Made by a program: the position numbers and the translations under genes. A stretch of 22,805 bases of DNA from a virus: the IMG/VR virus record IMGVR_UViG_3300031705_000056, positions 1 through 22,805 of that record; one strand, given 5' to 3'. Below the pieces are notes generated by a model, which did no database searches, was not told the origin of the DNA, and saw only the letters and a program-made list of their open reading frames with translations. Below, one piece after another: positions 14,608-22,515 of this stretch (position 1 is the stretch's first letter; each line of letters opens with the position of its first letter).

Positions 14608-14640
14608 GGGGCTGGCCTAGTGCTGGCCCCTTCCCTCTTA
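14608..14640 (+). terminator. GC-rich hairpin after the capsid gene
   Basis: The arms GGGGCTGGC (14608-14616) and GCTGGCCCC (14622-14630) form nine pairs, two of them G-U, around a 5-base loop. TTCCCTCTT follows instead of a clean U-run. It is probably an inefficient terminator or a 3'-end-protecting structure that lets tail genes be made at a lower level. Confidence 0.6.
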
Positions 14641-14657
14641 CCTTAAGGCATACAACA

Positions 14658-15374
14658 ATGGCTACTTATATTACATTAGTAAATGATTTGCTTCGTAGGC
14701 TTAACGAGGTTACTATTAACGCCACAGACTTTGATTCAGTAAGAAATATACAAGCTATAGCTAAAGACGCTATAAACTCATCAGTGCGCGAAATGCTACA
14801 AGAAGCCCAAGAGTGGCCCTTCACAATAGTTACATACACACAAGCATTAACAGTAGGCACAGGTACTTATGACTTCCCTGCAGACTTTTCTAAGGTAGAT
14901 TGGGAAACCTTTTACCTTAAGTCTTTGGATGGATCATCCCCTGCCCCTCTCCCTATTGTAACATATGAAATGTATCTTCGCGCTCATAGGGCTTCTGACG
15001 ACACCAGTGGCGTATCTGGGTACAGCCTACCTGCAATTATATACAAAACACAAGAAGATAAGTTTGGTATTACACCTCTTCCTGATAAAGCCTACTCTAT
15101 TGAATACCGCTACTGGAAGTATCCAGAAGACTTGCTGCTCTCTTCTGATGTTTGTATAGTACCCTCTAGGTTCAAACATATTGTTATTGATGGAGCTATG
15201 ATGTATATGATGCGTTTTCGCTCTAATGAACAGTCTGCTAATATACACCAAGACAAGTTTATAAAAGGCATTAAGTCTATGCGTAGGTTAATTGTTGATA
15301 GTCCTACCCAGCTATATTCTACTGTTACGGGTGGATTGCAGAGTTCAACTATACCTAAGAAGAGCTTCTTCTAA
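14658..15374 (+). CDS. Head-tail adaptor / P22 gp4-like tail accessory protein
   Basis: 238 residues starting MATYITLVNDLLRRLNEVTI, then an N-terminal helical bundle (INSSVREMLQEAQEWPFTIV), a beta-rich middle (GTYDFPADFSKVDWETFYLK; YKTQEDKFGITPLPDKAYSI; EYRYWKYPEDL), and a helical end. This layout is that of the adaptor family bound under the portal in short-tailed phages (P22 gp4 and the tail-tubular-A group). It closes the portal and is the platform for the next tail protein. AAGG lies nine bases before the start. The next gene begins on the base after its stop. The fold assignment is by pattern and order, so the exact family is open. Confidence 0.75.
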   Translation: MATYITLVNDLLRRLNEVTINATDFDSVRNIQAIAKDAINSSVREMLQEAQEWPFTIVTYTQALTVGTGTYDFPADFSKVDWETFYLKSLDGSSPAPLPIVTYEMYLRAHRASDDTSGVSGYSLPAIIYKTQEDKFGITPLPDKAYSIEYRYWKYPEDLLLSSDVCIVPSRFKHIVIDGAMMYMMRFRSNEQSANIHQDKFIKGIKSMRRLIVDSPTQLYSTVTGGLQSSTIPKKSFF

Positions 15375-16913
15375 ATGGATAACCTAAAAACGCTCGTCAC
15401 GGTTTGTTCAGGTGGCCTTGTCACCAATACAGACCCTCTAACTCAAGCTAGTGCTATGTCGGGTAGTGCTATAAGAATGATTAATTATGAGCCTGCCCTT
15501 TCGGGTGGCTATCGCCGTATTAGTGGCTACCAGAATGACTATGGTACAGTGGCAGGCTCAGGGCCTGTCTTAGGCGTTAATGTAAATGGTAACATAAATG
15601 ATGGTATTTTTGCTTGTAGAAAACCCTTTTCTGGGTATAACTATCTACATAAATGGAATGATACTTCATCAAGCTGGGATGCTGTAGTATCCGCAGGAAC
15701 ACCAGATGTGACAAACGTAAGCCGTGTACGTTTCATTAACTACAACTGGGCAACTGAGGATATGATTCTTACAGATGGAGTCAACCCTGCTGCAATATAT
15801 GATGGTACTACTTACACTGCCATAACACATGCTAATGCCCCCAATAACCCATTATACGCAGAAGAGTTTGCTTCTCATGTATTCCTAGCTGGTGATTCAA
15901 CTAATCCTCAGACCCTTCACTTTAGTGCACCTTTAAACGCTACAGACTATACCCCTGCCAATGGTGCAGGTGTTATTAACGTAGGGTACAAAGTAACAGC
16001 CATTAAGAAGTTTCGTAATGAGTTGTTTATATTTGGTGCTAATACTATTAAAAAGCTAGTTGGTAACAGCCTAGCTAACTTTGTGTTACAGGGTGTAACA
16101 TCTAACCTTGGCTGTGTTGCCCCTGACTCAGTAGTTGAGTTTGGTGGGGACCTACTCTTCTTGGGGCCAGACGGTATTCGACCTATTTCTGGTACTGACC
16201 GCATTGGTGACGTTGAGCTTGCTCCTGTATCTAAAGAAATCCAAGGTATCTTTGATAATTACTACTTGTCTGAGCAGATCACAGACGTAAGCGTTGTTGT
16301 TATACGTAGAAAGTCTCAGTTTAGGTTCTTCTTTAAGAATGACGCATCTCTATCCCTCATTGGGGCCATTCGTAAGAGCCAAGATAAAAAGAGTATCTTT
16401 GAGTACAGCCAGCTTACAGGCATTACAGCCAACTGTGTAGCAAGTGGTTTCATTGGTCAATTTGAGCACGTCATTCATGGCGATGCTGTAGGTAAGGTTC
16501 ACAGACAAGAGCGTGGTATCTCCTTTGAAGGCAACGATATCTTTAGTCTCTACCAGACGCCATACTATTACATGGAAGACCCAGAAGTACGTAAGAACGT
16601 TTACGATATTCATACGTATCTAAAGTCTGAGGGTAATACAGAAGTCTTTGTAGGTGTATACTACGACTATGACGATATAAACACAAACAACCCCACAACA
16701 TATGATTTCTCTACTGAAGGTGCTGCAGCTATATATGGCACAGCTATTTATGGTGCAGGTGACATCTATGATGGTAATCCTTCCCCTAAGACACAAACAA
16801 ATGTATCTGGTTCAGGCAAATCTGTTTCCGTTAGTTACGTTACGAACAATCAAAGAGCAAGCCATACCATACAAGCTATAACGCTTACGTATGGCATTGC
16901 AGATAGGAGATAA
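15375..16913 (+). CDS. Tail tubular B / P22 gp10-like stabilisation protein
   Basis: 512 residues, similar in size to P22 gp10 (472). It is beta-rich throughout: SGSAIRMINYEPALSGGYRR, NYNWATEDMILTDGVNPAAI, ASHVFLAGDSTNPQTLHFSA, TAIKKFRNELFIFGANTIKK, LGCVAPDSVVEFGGDLLFLG, PDGIRPISGTDRIGDVELAP. These segments are characteristic of the propeller-like hub of short tails, which keeps packaged DNA in and anchors fibres. The end of the protein (about 400-512, VFVGVYYDYDD...) looks like a separate beta domain. It starts directly after the adaptor stop with no gap. The fibre gene follows with a GTG start 4 bases after the stop. Confidence 0.8.
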   Translation: MDNLKTLVTVCSGGLVTNTDPLTQASAMSGSAIRMINYEPALSGGYRRISGYQNDYGTVAGSGPVLGVNVNGNINDGIFACRKPFSGYNYLHKWNDTSSSWDAVVSAGTPDVTNVSRVRFINYNWATEDMILTDGVNPAAIYDGTTYTAITHANAPNNPLYAEEFASHVFLAGDSTNPQTLHFSAPLNATDYTPANGAGVINVGYKVTAIKKFRNELFIFGANTIKKLVGNSLANFVLQGVTSNLGCVAPDSVVEFGGDLLFLGPDGIRPISGTDRIGDVELAPVSKEIQGIFDNYYLSEQITDVSVVVIRRKSQFRFFFKNDASLSLIGAIRKSQDKKSIFEYSQLTGITANCVASGFIGQFEHVIHGDAVGKVHRQERGISFEGNDIFSLYQTPYYYMEDPEVRKNVYDIHTYLKSEGNTEVFVGVYYDYDDINTNNPTTYDFSTEGAAAIYGTAIYGAGDIYDGNPSPKTQTNVSGSGKSVSVSYVTNNQRASHTIQAITLTYGIADRR

Positions 16914-16916
16914 ACC

Positions 16917-19370
16917 GTGGCAGGTTATACAAGACAGTCTACAGCAGATATCATTCCCACAGCAACTTTACGGGCTGCACCTATTAATGCAGAGTACAAC
17001 GCTATTAGAGATGCCTTCCAGCAATCTGGTGGCCACAAACATGATGGTAGCGCAGGTGAAGGCGAATACGTTCCTATCATTGCTGACTTGGATGCTAAAA
17101 ACAAAGTACATATTGACACAGCTTCTAATACAATAGACTTCTACGTTGAAGTATCTAGTGTTCCTGTAGAACAGATCAGTATTCGTGACGGTGTTCTTCG
17201 TCCTATTACAGATAATGATATAGACCTTGGTGCTACAGGTGCTGAGTTTAAAGACTTATACATTAACGGTATTGGTTACATTGATACACTTGCCATACAT
17301 GAGAATGCTACTGTAGCTGGTACGCTTAATATCACTGGAGTTGTTACTGCAACTGCGGGTGTCTTAGCTAACCTTACAGGTAATGTTACGGGCAATCTTA
17401 CAGGCGCTAGTTCTGGTGATCACTCAGGTTCCGTTACAGGTACTGGTGACAACATTGTAATCGGTAACACTACACCAGTAGCAGGTACGTTTACTACCCT
17501 AGCTGCAAACACTAGCTTAACTGCAGCAACTGCTGACATTAACGGCGGCTCTATTGATGGTGCAACTGTAGGTGCGTCTACACCCTCTACTGGTGTATTT
17601 ACTACCCTAGCTGCAAACACTAGCTTAACTGCTGCCACTGCTGACATTAATGGTGGTACACTTGACGGTGTTACTATTGGTGCTACTACTGCAGCCGCTG
17701 CAAGCGTAACAACCCTAAGTGCTACAGGTAGTGCTACACTAGCTACCGTAGATATTAATGGTGGTACTATTGATGCGACAAATGTAGGTGCTACTACAGC
17801 GGGTTCAGGTGCTTTCACTACAGTATCTGCTTCAGGAGATATTACAGGTAACGTAATTGGTAACTTAACTGGTAATGCAACAGGTAACTTAACTGGTAAT
17901 GTTGTCGGTAATGTTACGGGTGACCTTACAGGCAACGTAACTGCGGCCTCTGGTACATCTTCCTTTACCAATGTGACCATTAATGGCACACTTAATATGG
18001 ATGCAGCTACTGCAGCTACTATTGAAAACTTATCTGCCCCTGTTAATGCAAATGATGCAGCTACTAAAACATACGTAGACACAGAGGTAGCTAACCTTGT
18101 AGACTCTGCCCCCGGTGCACTTAATACACTAAATGAACTTGCTGCAGCACTAGGTGATGACGCAGCCTTTTCCAACACAGTGACAACAAGTATTGCTGCT
18201 AAGCTACCCCTTGCTGGTGGTACAATGTCTGGTGCCATTGCTATGGGGTCTAATAAGGTAACAGGTGTTACTGATCCTACAGCTGCACAGGACGCTGCAA
18301 CAAAAGCCTACTCTGATACAAAGGATGCCTTGCAAGTATCTAAGAGTGGTGATACAATGTCAGGGAACCTAGCAATGGGTTCTAACAAGGTTACTGGCCT
18401 TGCTACAGCAACTGCTGCAGGTGACGCTACAAATAAATCTTACGTTGATGGGTTACTTGGTAGTTCAACAGCAGCTGCAACAAGTGCAACTAATGCAGCT
18501 ACCTCTGCAACTAACGCAGCTACATCTGAGGCTAACGCAGGCAACTCTGCTACTTCCGCCGCAGGTAGTGCCACTAACGCAGCTGCTTCTTTTGACTCCT
18601 TTGATGACCGTTACCTTGGTGCTAAAGGTACAGCGCCTTTATTAGACAATGATGGTGACGCACTTATTACTGGTGCATTATACTTTGATACTGGTACTTC
18701 CACTATGAAAGTCTACACAGGCGCTGGATGGGTAAGTGCTGGTTCATCTGTAAATGGTACATCTGATCGTTCAAACTATATTGCAACTGCAGGACAAACT
18801 GTTTTTGCTGCTACATATGATGCTGGTTTTGTGGATGTTTGGCTTAATGGTATTAAGATAGTAGAGGGTTCTTCTAACGATTTTACAGCTTCTACAGGAA
18901 CTAACATAACGCTTACGACAGGTGCAGCTGTAGGGGACTCAGTAAGTATTATCGCTTATGGTACATTTGTACTGGCTGATAACTACACTAAAATACAGTC
19001 AGATACCCGTTACTACCTACGGTCTCTGCTTTATACACAGACACAGGTAGACGCAGGTTTTGTAGATCAGACATCTGGTACTGGATCAGCTAACATTCCT
19101 GTAGGTACTACTGGTCAGCGTGATGCAAGCCCAGCTACAGGTCAACTACGTTTTAACTCTACCGACACAGGTTTTGAAGGCTATGACGGTAGTGTGTGGG
19201 GTAGCATTGGTGGTGGTGCAGCAGATGGCATCTTCTACGAAAACGATCAGGCGGTAGCAGCTAACTACACAATAGTTGCAACCAAGAATGCTATGACGAC
19301 AGGGCCAATAACTATTAATAGTGGGGTCACTGTTACAATCGAGACAGGCGCAAGATGGGTGGTTTTATAA
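16917..19370 (+). CDS. Tail fibre protein, long repetitive shaft
   Basis: 817 residues from GTG 16917; AGGAG at 16905-16909 supports the start. The N-terminal 125 residues (AGYTRQSTADIIPTATLRAA...GGHKHDGS...GATGAEFKDLYINGIGYI) are the recurring virion-attachment part of marine phage fibres. The shaft (130-360) is built of Gly/Thr/Asn repeats such as LTGNVTGNLTG and TSLTAATADINGG. Two SGDTMSG/AGGTMSG-type segments (LAMGSNKVTGLATATAAGDA, then TNKSYVD) follow, of the kind common in trimeric fibres. An Ala/Thr/Asn coiled-coil-like run (477-520) precedes a C-terminal domain (VDVWLNGIKIVEGSSNDFTA...) and an end, TIETGARWVVL. Probably a trimeric fibre carrying receptor-binding parts. Confidence 0.85.
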   Translation: MAGYTRQSTADIIPTATLRAAPINAEYNAIRDAFQQSGGHKHDGSAGEGEYVPIIADLDAKNKVHIDTASNTIDFYVEVSSVPVEQISIRDGVLRPITDNDIDLGATGAEFKDLYINGIGYIDTLAIHENATVAGTLNITGVVTATAGVLANLTGNVTGNLTGASSGDHSGSVTGTGDNIVIGNTTPVAGTFTTLAANTSLTAATADINGGSIDGATVGASTPSTGVFTTLAANTSLTAATADINGGTLDGVTIGATTAAAASVTTLSATGSATLATVDINGGTIDATNVGATTAGSGAFTTVSASGDITGNVIGNLTGNATGNLTGNVVGNVTGDLTGNVTAASGTSSFTNVTINGTLNMDAATAATIENLSAPVNANDAATKTYVDTEVANLVDSAPGALNTLNELAAALGDDAAFSNTVTTSIAAKLPLAGGTMSGAIAMGSNKVTGVTDPTAAQDAATKAYSDTKDALQVSKSGDTMSGNLAMGSNKVTGLATATAAGDATNKSYVDGLLGSSTAAATSATNAATSATNAATSEANAGNSATSAAGSATNAAASFDSFDDRYLGAKGTAPLLDNDGDALITGALYFDTGTSTMKVYTGAGWVSAGSSVNGTSDRSNYIATAGQTVFAATYDAGFVDVWLNGIKIVEGSSNDFTASTGTNITLTTGAAVGDSVSIIAYGTFVLADNYTKIQSDTRYYLRSLLYTQTQVDAGFVDQTSGTGSANIPVGTTGQRDASPATGQLRFNSTDTGFEGYDGSVWGSIGGGAADGIFYENDQAVAANYTIVATKNAMTTGPITINSGVTVTIETGARWVVL
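17490..17632 (+). repeat. 35-bp exact direct repeat within fibre gene, 108-bp period
   Basis: Positions 17490-17524 and 17598-17632 are identical and in frame, 108 bp (36 codons) apart, encoding FTTLAANTSLTA. Exact identity at synonymous positions suggests a recent internal duplication in the fibre shaft. Confidence 0.75.
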
Positions 19371-20519
19371 ATGGCTATTATACTTAACGGAACGACAGGT
19401 ATTACAACCCCTGACATTGACAGTACAGCAGCGCCTGATTTTAATGGCACTAACATTACTAACATACCAGCAGCACAGCTAACAGGCGCACTACCTGCTA
19501 TCTCTGGTGCTTCACTTACAGGTATTCCATCACCCGTATTAGCAAGTCAATCAGAGGCAGAAGCGGGTACAGACAGTACTAAGTTTATGTCTCCTGCCCG
19601 TGTTACACAGCAAATCACAGCAGCTTTAAAAACAGTTGGAGGCACTTCCCTTATAGGTAGTGGCGATATTCCAGTAGCTGATGCCGCTGCTGACTACGGA
19701 ACTACTGTTTACACTAGTACTGGTAGCTTCACCGCATCTACAGATATGACTATAATTGTACAGGCTGTAGGCGCAGGTGGTTCTGGTGCTGTTGCAAGCC
19801 ACACTTCCCCAACCTATGAAGGTGCCAACTATTCAGGCACAAATGACCATGCACAAGGGGGTGCTTCTGGGGCCTATTCATCAAAGTTATTAGTTCTACA
19901 AACGGGGGATACCATCAACTTTACCATTGGTTCTGGTGGGGGTAGAGAGTCTGTTAATACTGCTGGTACTGCACAGGGCAATGCGGGTGGCGCTACTACC
20001 GTAACTGGTTCAAACTTAGGTGCAAGTAATGTTAACCTTAGCATGACATGTGGAGGCGGTGCTGGTGGTGCTGGAAGCATATCAACCAACACCCCTACTA
20101 TTGCAGCAGCAGCTACTGCGTCTGGTGGTGATACTAACAGGGATGGCACCCCATCTCACAATACGGAGTCTGGCGGTGTTGGGGGAGCTACACCTCCCAT
20201 AGACGCTTTTGGTGGAACCTACGCTGTTAGCATGTCTGGCGGCAACCTACACGTAGCTATTGATGGTTTCAACAGCCCAGTACAAACCCTAGCAGCAAGA
20301 GGTTTAATTCTTGATGCGGCTACTAAACCCGGCGGGGGGCAGGGTATAAAAGGTAGAACTATTAATAGTAATGGCCAAATAACTCTTCAGGCATCTAGAG
20401 GGACACTAGGTTCTGGAGGTGCAAGCTCTTACCGATATAGAGTTTATGGAACAGGTTATTTCTTTAGTGGTATAGGTGGTGACGGGTTTGTAGCAATATC
20501 TCAGAAAAGGAGCGTTTAA
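19371..20519 (+). CDS. Tail fibre protein with glycine-rich tip
   Basis: 382 residues starting on the base after the preceding stop. The N-terminal 75 residues (MAIILNGTTGITTPDIDSTA, then PAAQLTGALPAISGASLTGI) form a short adaptor shared with the other fibre genes. From about residue 115 (TVYTSTGSFTASTDMTIIVQ, AVGAGGSG...) the chain is glycine-rich, with GGASGAYSSKLLVLQTGDTI, NFTIGSGGGRE, MTCGGGAGGAGS and GGVGGATPP. This pattern recalls the glycine-rich receptor-binding tips of phage adhesins. The end YFFSGIGGDGFVAISQKRSV closes a beta fold. Receptor recognition is inferred. Confidence 0.8.
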   Translation: MAIILNGTTGITTPDIDSTAAPDFNGTNITNIPAAQLTGALPAISGASLTGIPSPVLASQSEAEAGTDSTKFMSPARVTQQITAALKTVGGTSLIGSGDIPVADAAADYGTTVYTSTGSFTASTDMTIIVQAVGAGGSGAVASHTSPTYEGANYSGTNDHAQGGASGAYSSKLLVLQTGDTINFTIGSGGGRESVNTAGTAQGNAGGATTVTGSNLGASNVNLSMTCGGGAGGAGSISTNTPTIAAAATASGGDTNRDGTPSHNTESGGVGGATPPIDAFGGTYAVSMSGGNLHVAIDGFNSPVQTLAARGLILDAATKPGGGQGIKGRTINSNGQITLQASRGTLGSGGASSYRYRVYGTGYFFSGIGGDGFVAISQKRSV

Positions 20520-20521
20520 TA

Positions 20522-20854
20522 ATGTCAAACCTAGCTCAACTAACAGACGGGGTTATTACAAACCTCATCGTAGTAGACCCCGATAGCATTCCCGCAGCTT
20601 ACAGTGCTTGGCCTGAAGTCAAATATCAAAAGATTGGGGATACTTATGACGCATCAGTTGAGACTGCGGGTGCTTTAGCATTGACTACAAAGGAAGCTAG
20701 AGCTTTTCGTGACTCCTTGCTATCTAAAACAGATTGGTGGGCTGTAGCAGACCGAACAATGACTGATGCAGAGACTGTATATCGTCAAGCTCTTCGTGAT
20801 GTCCCTACACAAGCTGGATTTCCTACCACTATCACTTGGCCCAATGAGCCATAA
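20522..20854 (+). CDS. Tail fibre assembly chaperone-like protein
   Basis: 110 residues. The C-terminal half LTTKEARAFRDSLLSKTDWW, then DAETVYRQALRDVPTQAGFP and TTITWPNEP, matches the 'R..LL..TDW...YRQALRD.P.Q.GFP..I.WP..P' signature of phage tail-assembly chaperone-type proteins, found next to fibre or tail genes. The N-terminal half (NLAQLTDGVITNLIVVDPDS) also fits. It would help fold or attach the neighbouring fibre proteins; whether this group acts as a chaperone or as a virion component is not settled by sequence. It starts two bases after the upstream stop. Confidence 0.75.
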   Translation: MSNLAQLTDGVITNLIVVDPDSIPAAYSAWPEVKYQKIGDTYDASVETAGALALTTKEARAFRDSLLSKTDWWAVADRTMTDAETVYRQALRDVPTQAGFPTTITWPNEP

Positions 20855-20893
20855 ATGAGTAAAATAGCAATCACCCCTGAGGTAACACCATGA
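20855..20893 (+). CDS. 12-codon leader-like ORF, copy of next gene's start
   Basis: ATG at 20855 encodes MSKIAITPEVTP and stops at 20891-20893, overlapping the ATG of the next gene at 20890. Aligned from their ATGs, the two starts agree at 24 of 33 bases, and the protein starts are alike (MSKIAI.P vs MSKITI.P). It is most likely the remnant of a duplicated fibre-gene start, which may now couple translation into the real gene. It may not be functional. Confidence 0.4.
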   Translation: MSKIAITPEVTP

Positions 20894-22515
20894 GTAAGAT
20901 AACAATAGACCCCAATGGAACAGGTACAGGTACGTTTTCCATTGCTTCACCTAATAGTGACACTAGTCACACTCTAACACTTCCTGATAGTACAGGTGAG
21001 TTGCTTAACGCTGAGAGTAGCTTGAATGCTACTAAACTAACTGGCAACATAGCAGCATCCCAACTTACAGGAGCCTTGCCAGCTATCTCTGGTGCTTCAC
21101 TTACAGGTATCGAAACTGCATCCTTTAAAAATACCTACATTGGTGGTGCTACTTACGTAGTCACAGTTGCAAGTGTATTAGGTGTTAACAAGTATCACAT
21201 TGCTGGAGTGGCTAACCCAACCCTGAGCTTCTTTAAAGGAAACGCATACGTCTTTGATCTGTCTGATAGCACAAACACTGGTCACCCATTACGCTTTAAG
21301 AATGCTGCTGGTACCTCATACTCTACTGGGGTTGTGGTTACTGGAACACCGGGGCAAGCAGGGGCTAAAGTTACAATAACTGTTGCAGCTAGTGCTCCCG
21401 TTGCACTACGCTATTATTGTACTGTTCACGGAAATGCAATGGGTAACACTATTGCTGTAGCAGTAGGAGGAGTTCTTGATGTTGGTACGTTTAACTTCTT
21501 TGACCATGGATCATTAAGGGCGAATAATGCAGTTTCTTTCACTAGCGTTCCTACCAACGCTAACTGGAGATACAGCTACATCAACAACTTCATATCTAAT
21601 TCTTACGACCTAACTACTGGATTGTATAGTGGTCAAGCACTAGAGACCATAGGTAACCAAGACTCTGACCCCGGTGGGCTGGCATTTAAGCCTGATGGAA
21701 CAAAGATGTACATTACAGGCTTTCAGAATGATAGCATATACGAGTATGACTTAAGCAAAGCTTGGGACGTGTCCACAGCTGTCTACTTACAGCTGTTCTC
21801 AGGTTTTGGTTTGCAAACCACTAGACCAGAGGGTATATTCTTTAAGCCTGATGGTTTAGTGCTGTACATGGTAGGAAGCATGAACCCTGACTCCGTTTAT
21901 TCTTATAACCTAAGCACAGCTTGGAATGTTACTACAGCCGTGTATAATAATACCCTAGACCTCAGTAGCAGAGAGACATCCTTACGGGATATCCACTTCA
22001 AGTCTGATGGCACAGCGTTCTACGTACTTGGTTCTACAAGTGACAGAGTAGAAGAGTATACTATGTCTACAGCTTGGAATGTTGCAACTGGTACTTACTC
22101 AGGTCAAAGCCACTACGTTGGTGGTGTGGACGGTTCACCAAATGGTCTATTTATAAACCCTACTGGCACAGAGTTATTCGTGTGTGGAGCAGGTGGTGAT
22201 AGAGTCTATCAGTACACCCTGAGCACTGCCTTTCTTTTTTCATCAGCCACTCTGACAAAAAGCTTTGACGTAACGTCTCAATCGACAGAACCACAAGCAG
22301 TTACCTTCGACCCAGATGGTTATAGTATGTTCCTTTTGAGTAACGTCCCAACCGCCGTACACTCTTACCAAGTAGGAGTAGGGGTAGCAATAAATCTACC
22401 ATCATCAGTTGTAGGTTCGCGAACAAAGGCAGGTAACGGGGACAGGGTAACCTATGAGTTTTTCACATCAGATGGTGGCACAACCGTTAACTTAATAGCA
22501 GAGGAGAAAGTATAA
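20890..22515 (+). CDS. Tail fibre protein with cupredoxin-like and propeller-like domains
   Basis: 541 residues. Residues 1-75 are the short fibre adaptor (SKITIDPNGTGTGTFSIASP, then LTGALPAISGASLTGI). Residues about 88-195 look like a cupredoxin: KYHIAG, LSFFKGNAYVFDL, GHPLRFK with His132, then RYYCTVHGNAMG with Cys177, His180 and Met184, the order of type-1 copper ligands. Residues 239-497 hold five units of about 52 residues, each with an FxPDGxxxYxxGxxxDxVYxY core (positions 266, 318, 370, 422, 473); four of the units are preceded or closed by AWDVSTAVY-like segments. This is a propeller-type repeat. The C-terminal 45 residues are a small beta tail. Ligand pattern and repeat are visible; copper binding and receptor use are inferred. 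Confidence 0.8.
   Translation: MSKITIDPNGTGTGTFSIASPNSDTSHTLTLPDSTGELLNAESSLNATKLTGNIAASQLTGALPAISGASLTGIETASFKNTYIGGATYVVTVASVLGVNKYHIAGVANPTLSFFKGNAYVFDLSDSTNTGHPLRFKNAAGTSYSTGVVVTGTPGQAGAKVTITVAASAPVALRYYCTVHGNAMGNTIAVAVGGVLDVGTFNFFDHGSLRANNAVSFTSVPTNANWRYSYINNFISNSYDLTTGLYSGQALETIGNQDSDPGGLAFKPDGTKMYITGFQNDSIYEYDLSKAWDVSTAVYLQLFSGFGLQTTRPEGIFFKPDGLVLYMVGSMNPDSVYSYNLSTAWNVTTAVYNNTLDLSSRETSLRDIHFKSDGTAFYVLGSTSDRVEEYTMSTAWNVATGTYSGQSHYVGGVDGSPNGLFINPTGTELFVCGAGGDRVYQYTLSTAFLFSSATLTKSFDVTSQSTEPQAVTFDPDGYSMFLLSNVPTAVHSYQVGVGVAINLPSSVVGSRTKAGNGDRVTYEFFTSDGGTTVNLIAEEKV

Larger units (their letters stand above)
19497..21110 (+). repeat. 29-bp identical segment shared by two fibre genes
   Basis: Positions 19497-19525 and 21082-21110 are identical over 29 bp and encode AISGASLTGI in the same frame in two different fibre genes. 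It marks the join between the common N-terminal adaptor and the variable part, a likely recombination point. Confidence 0.8.

Noticed and set aside
17420-18238. 272-codon open frame on the minus strand
   Set aside because: It mirrors the repetitive Gly/Thr/Ala codons of the fibre gene and encodes low-complexity Val/Ala/Pro protein with no ribosome-binding site; a shadow frame.
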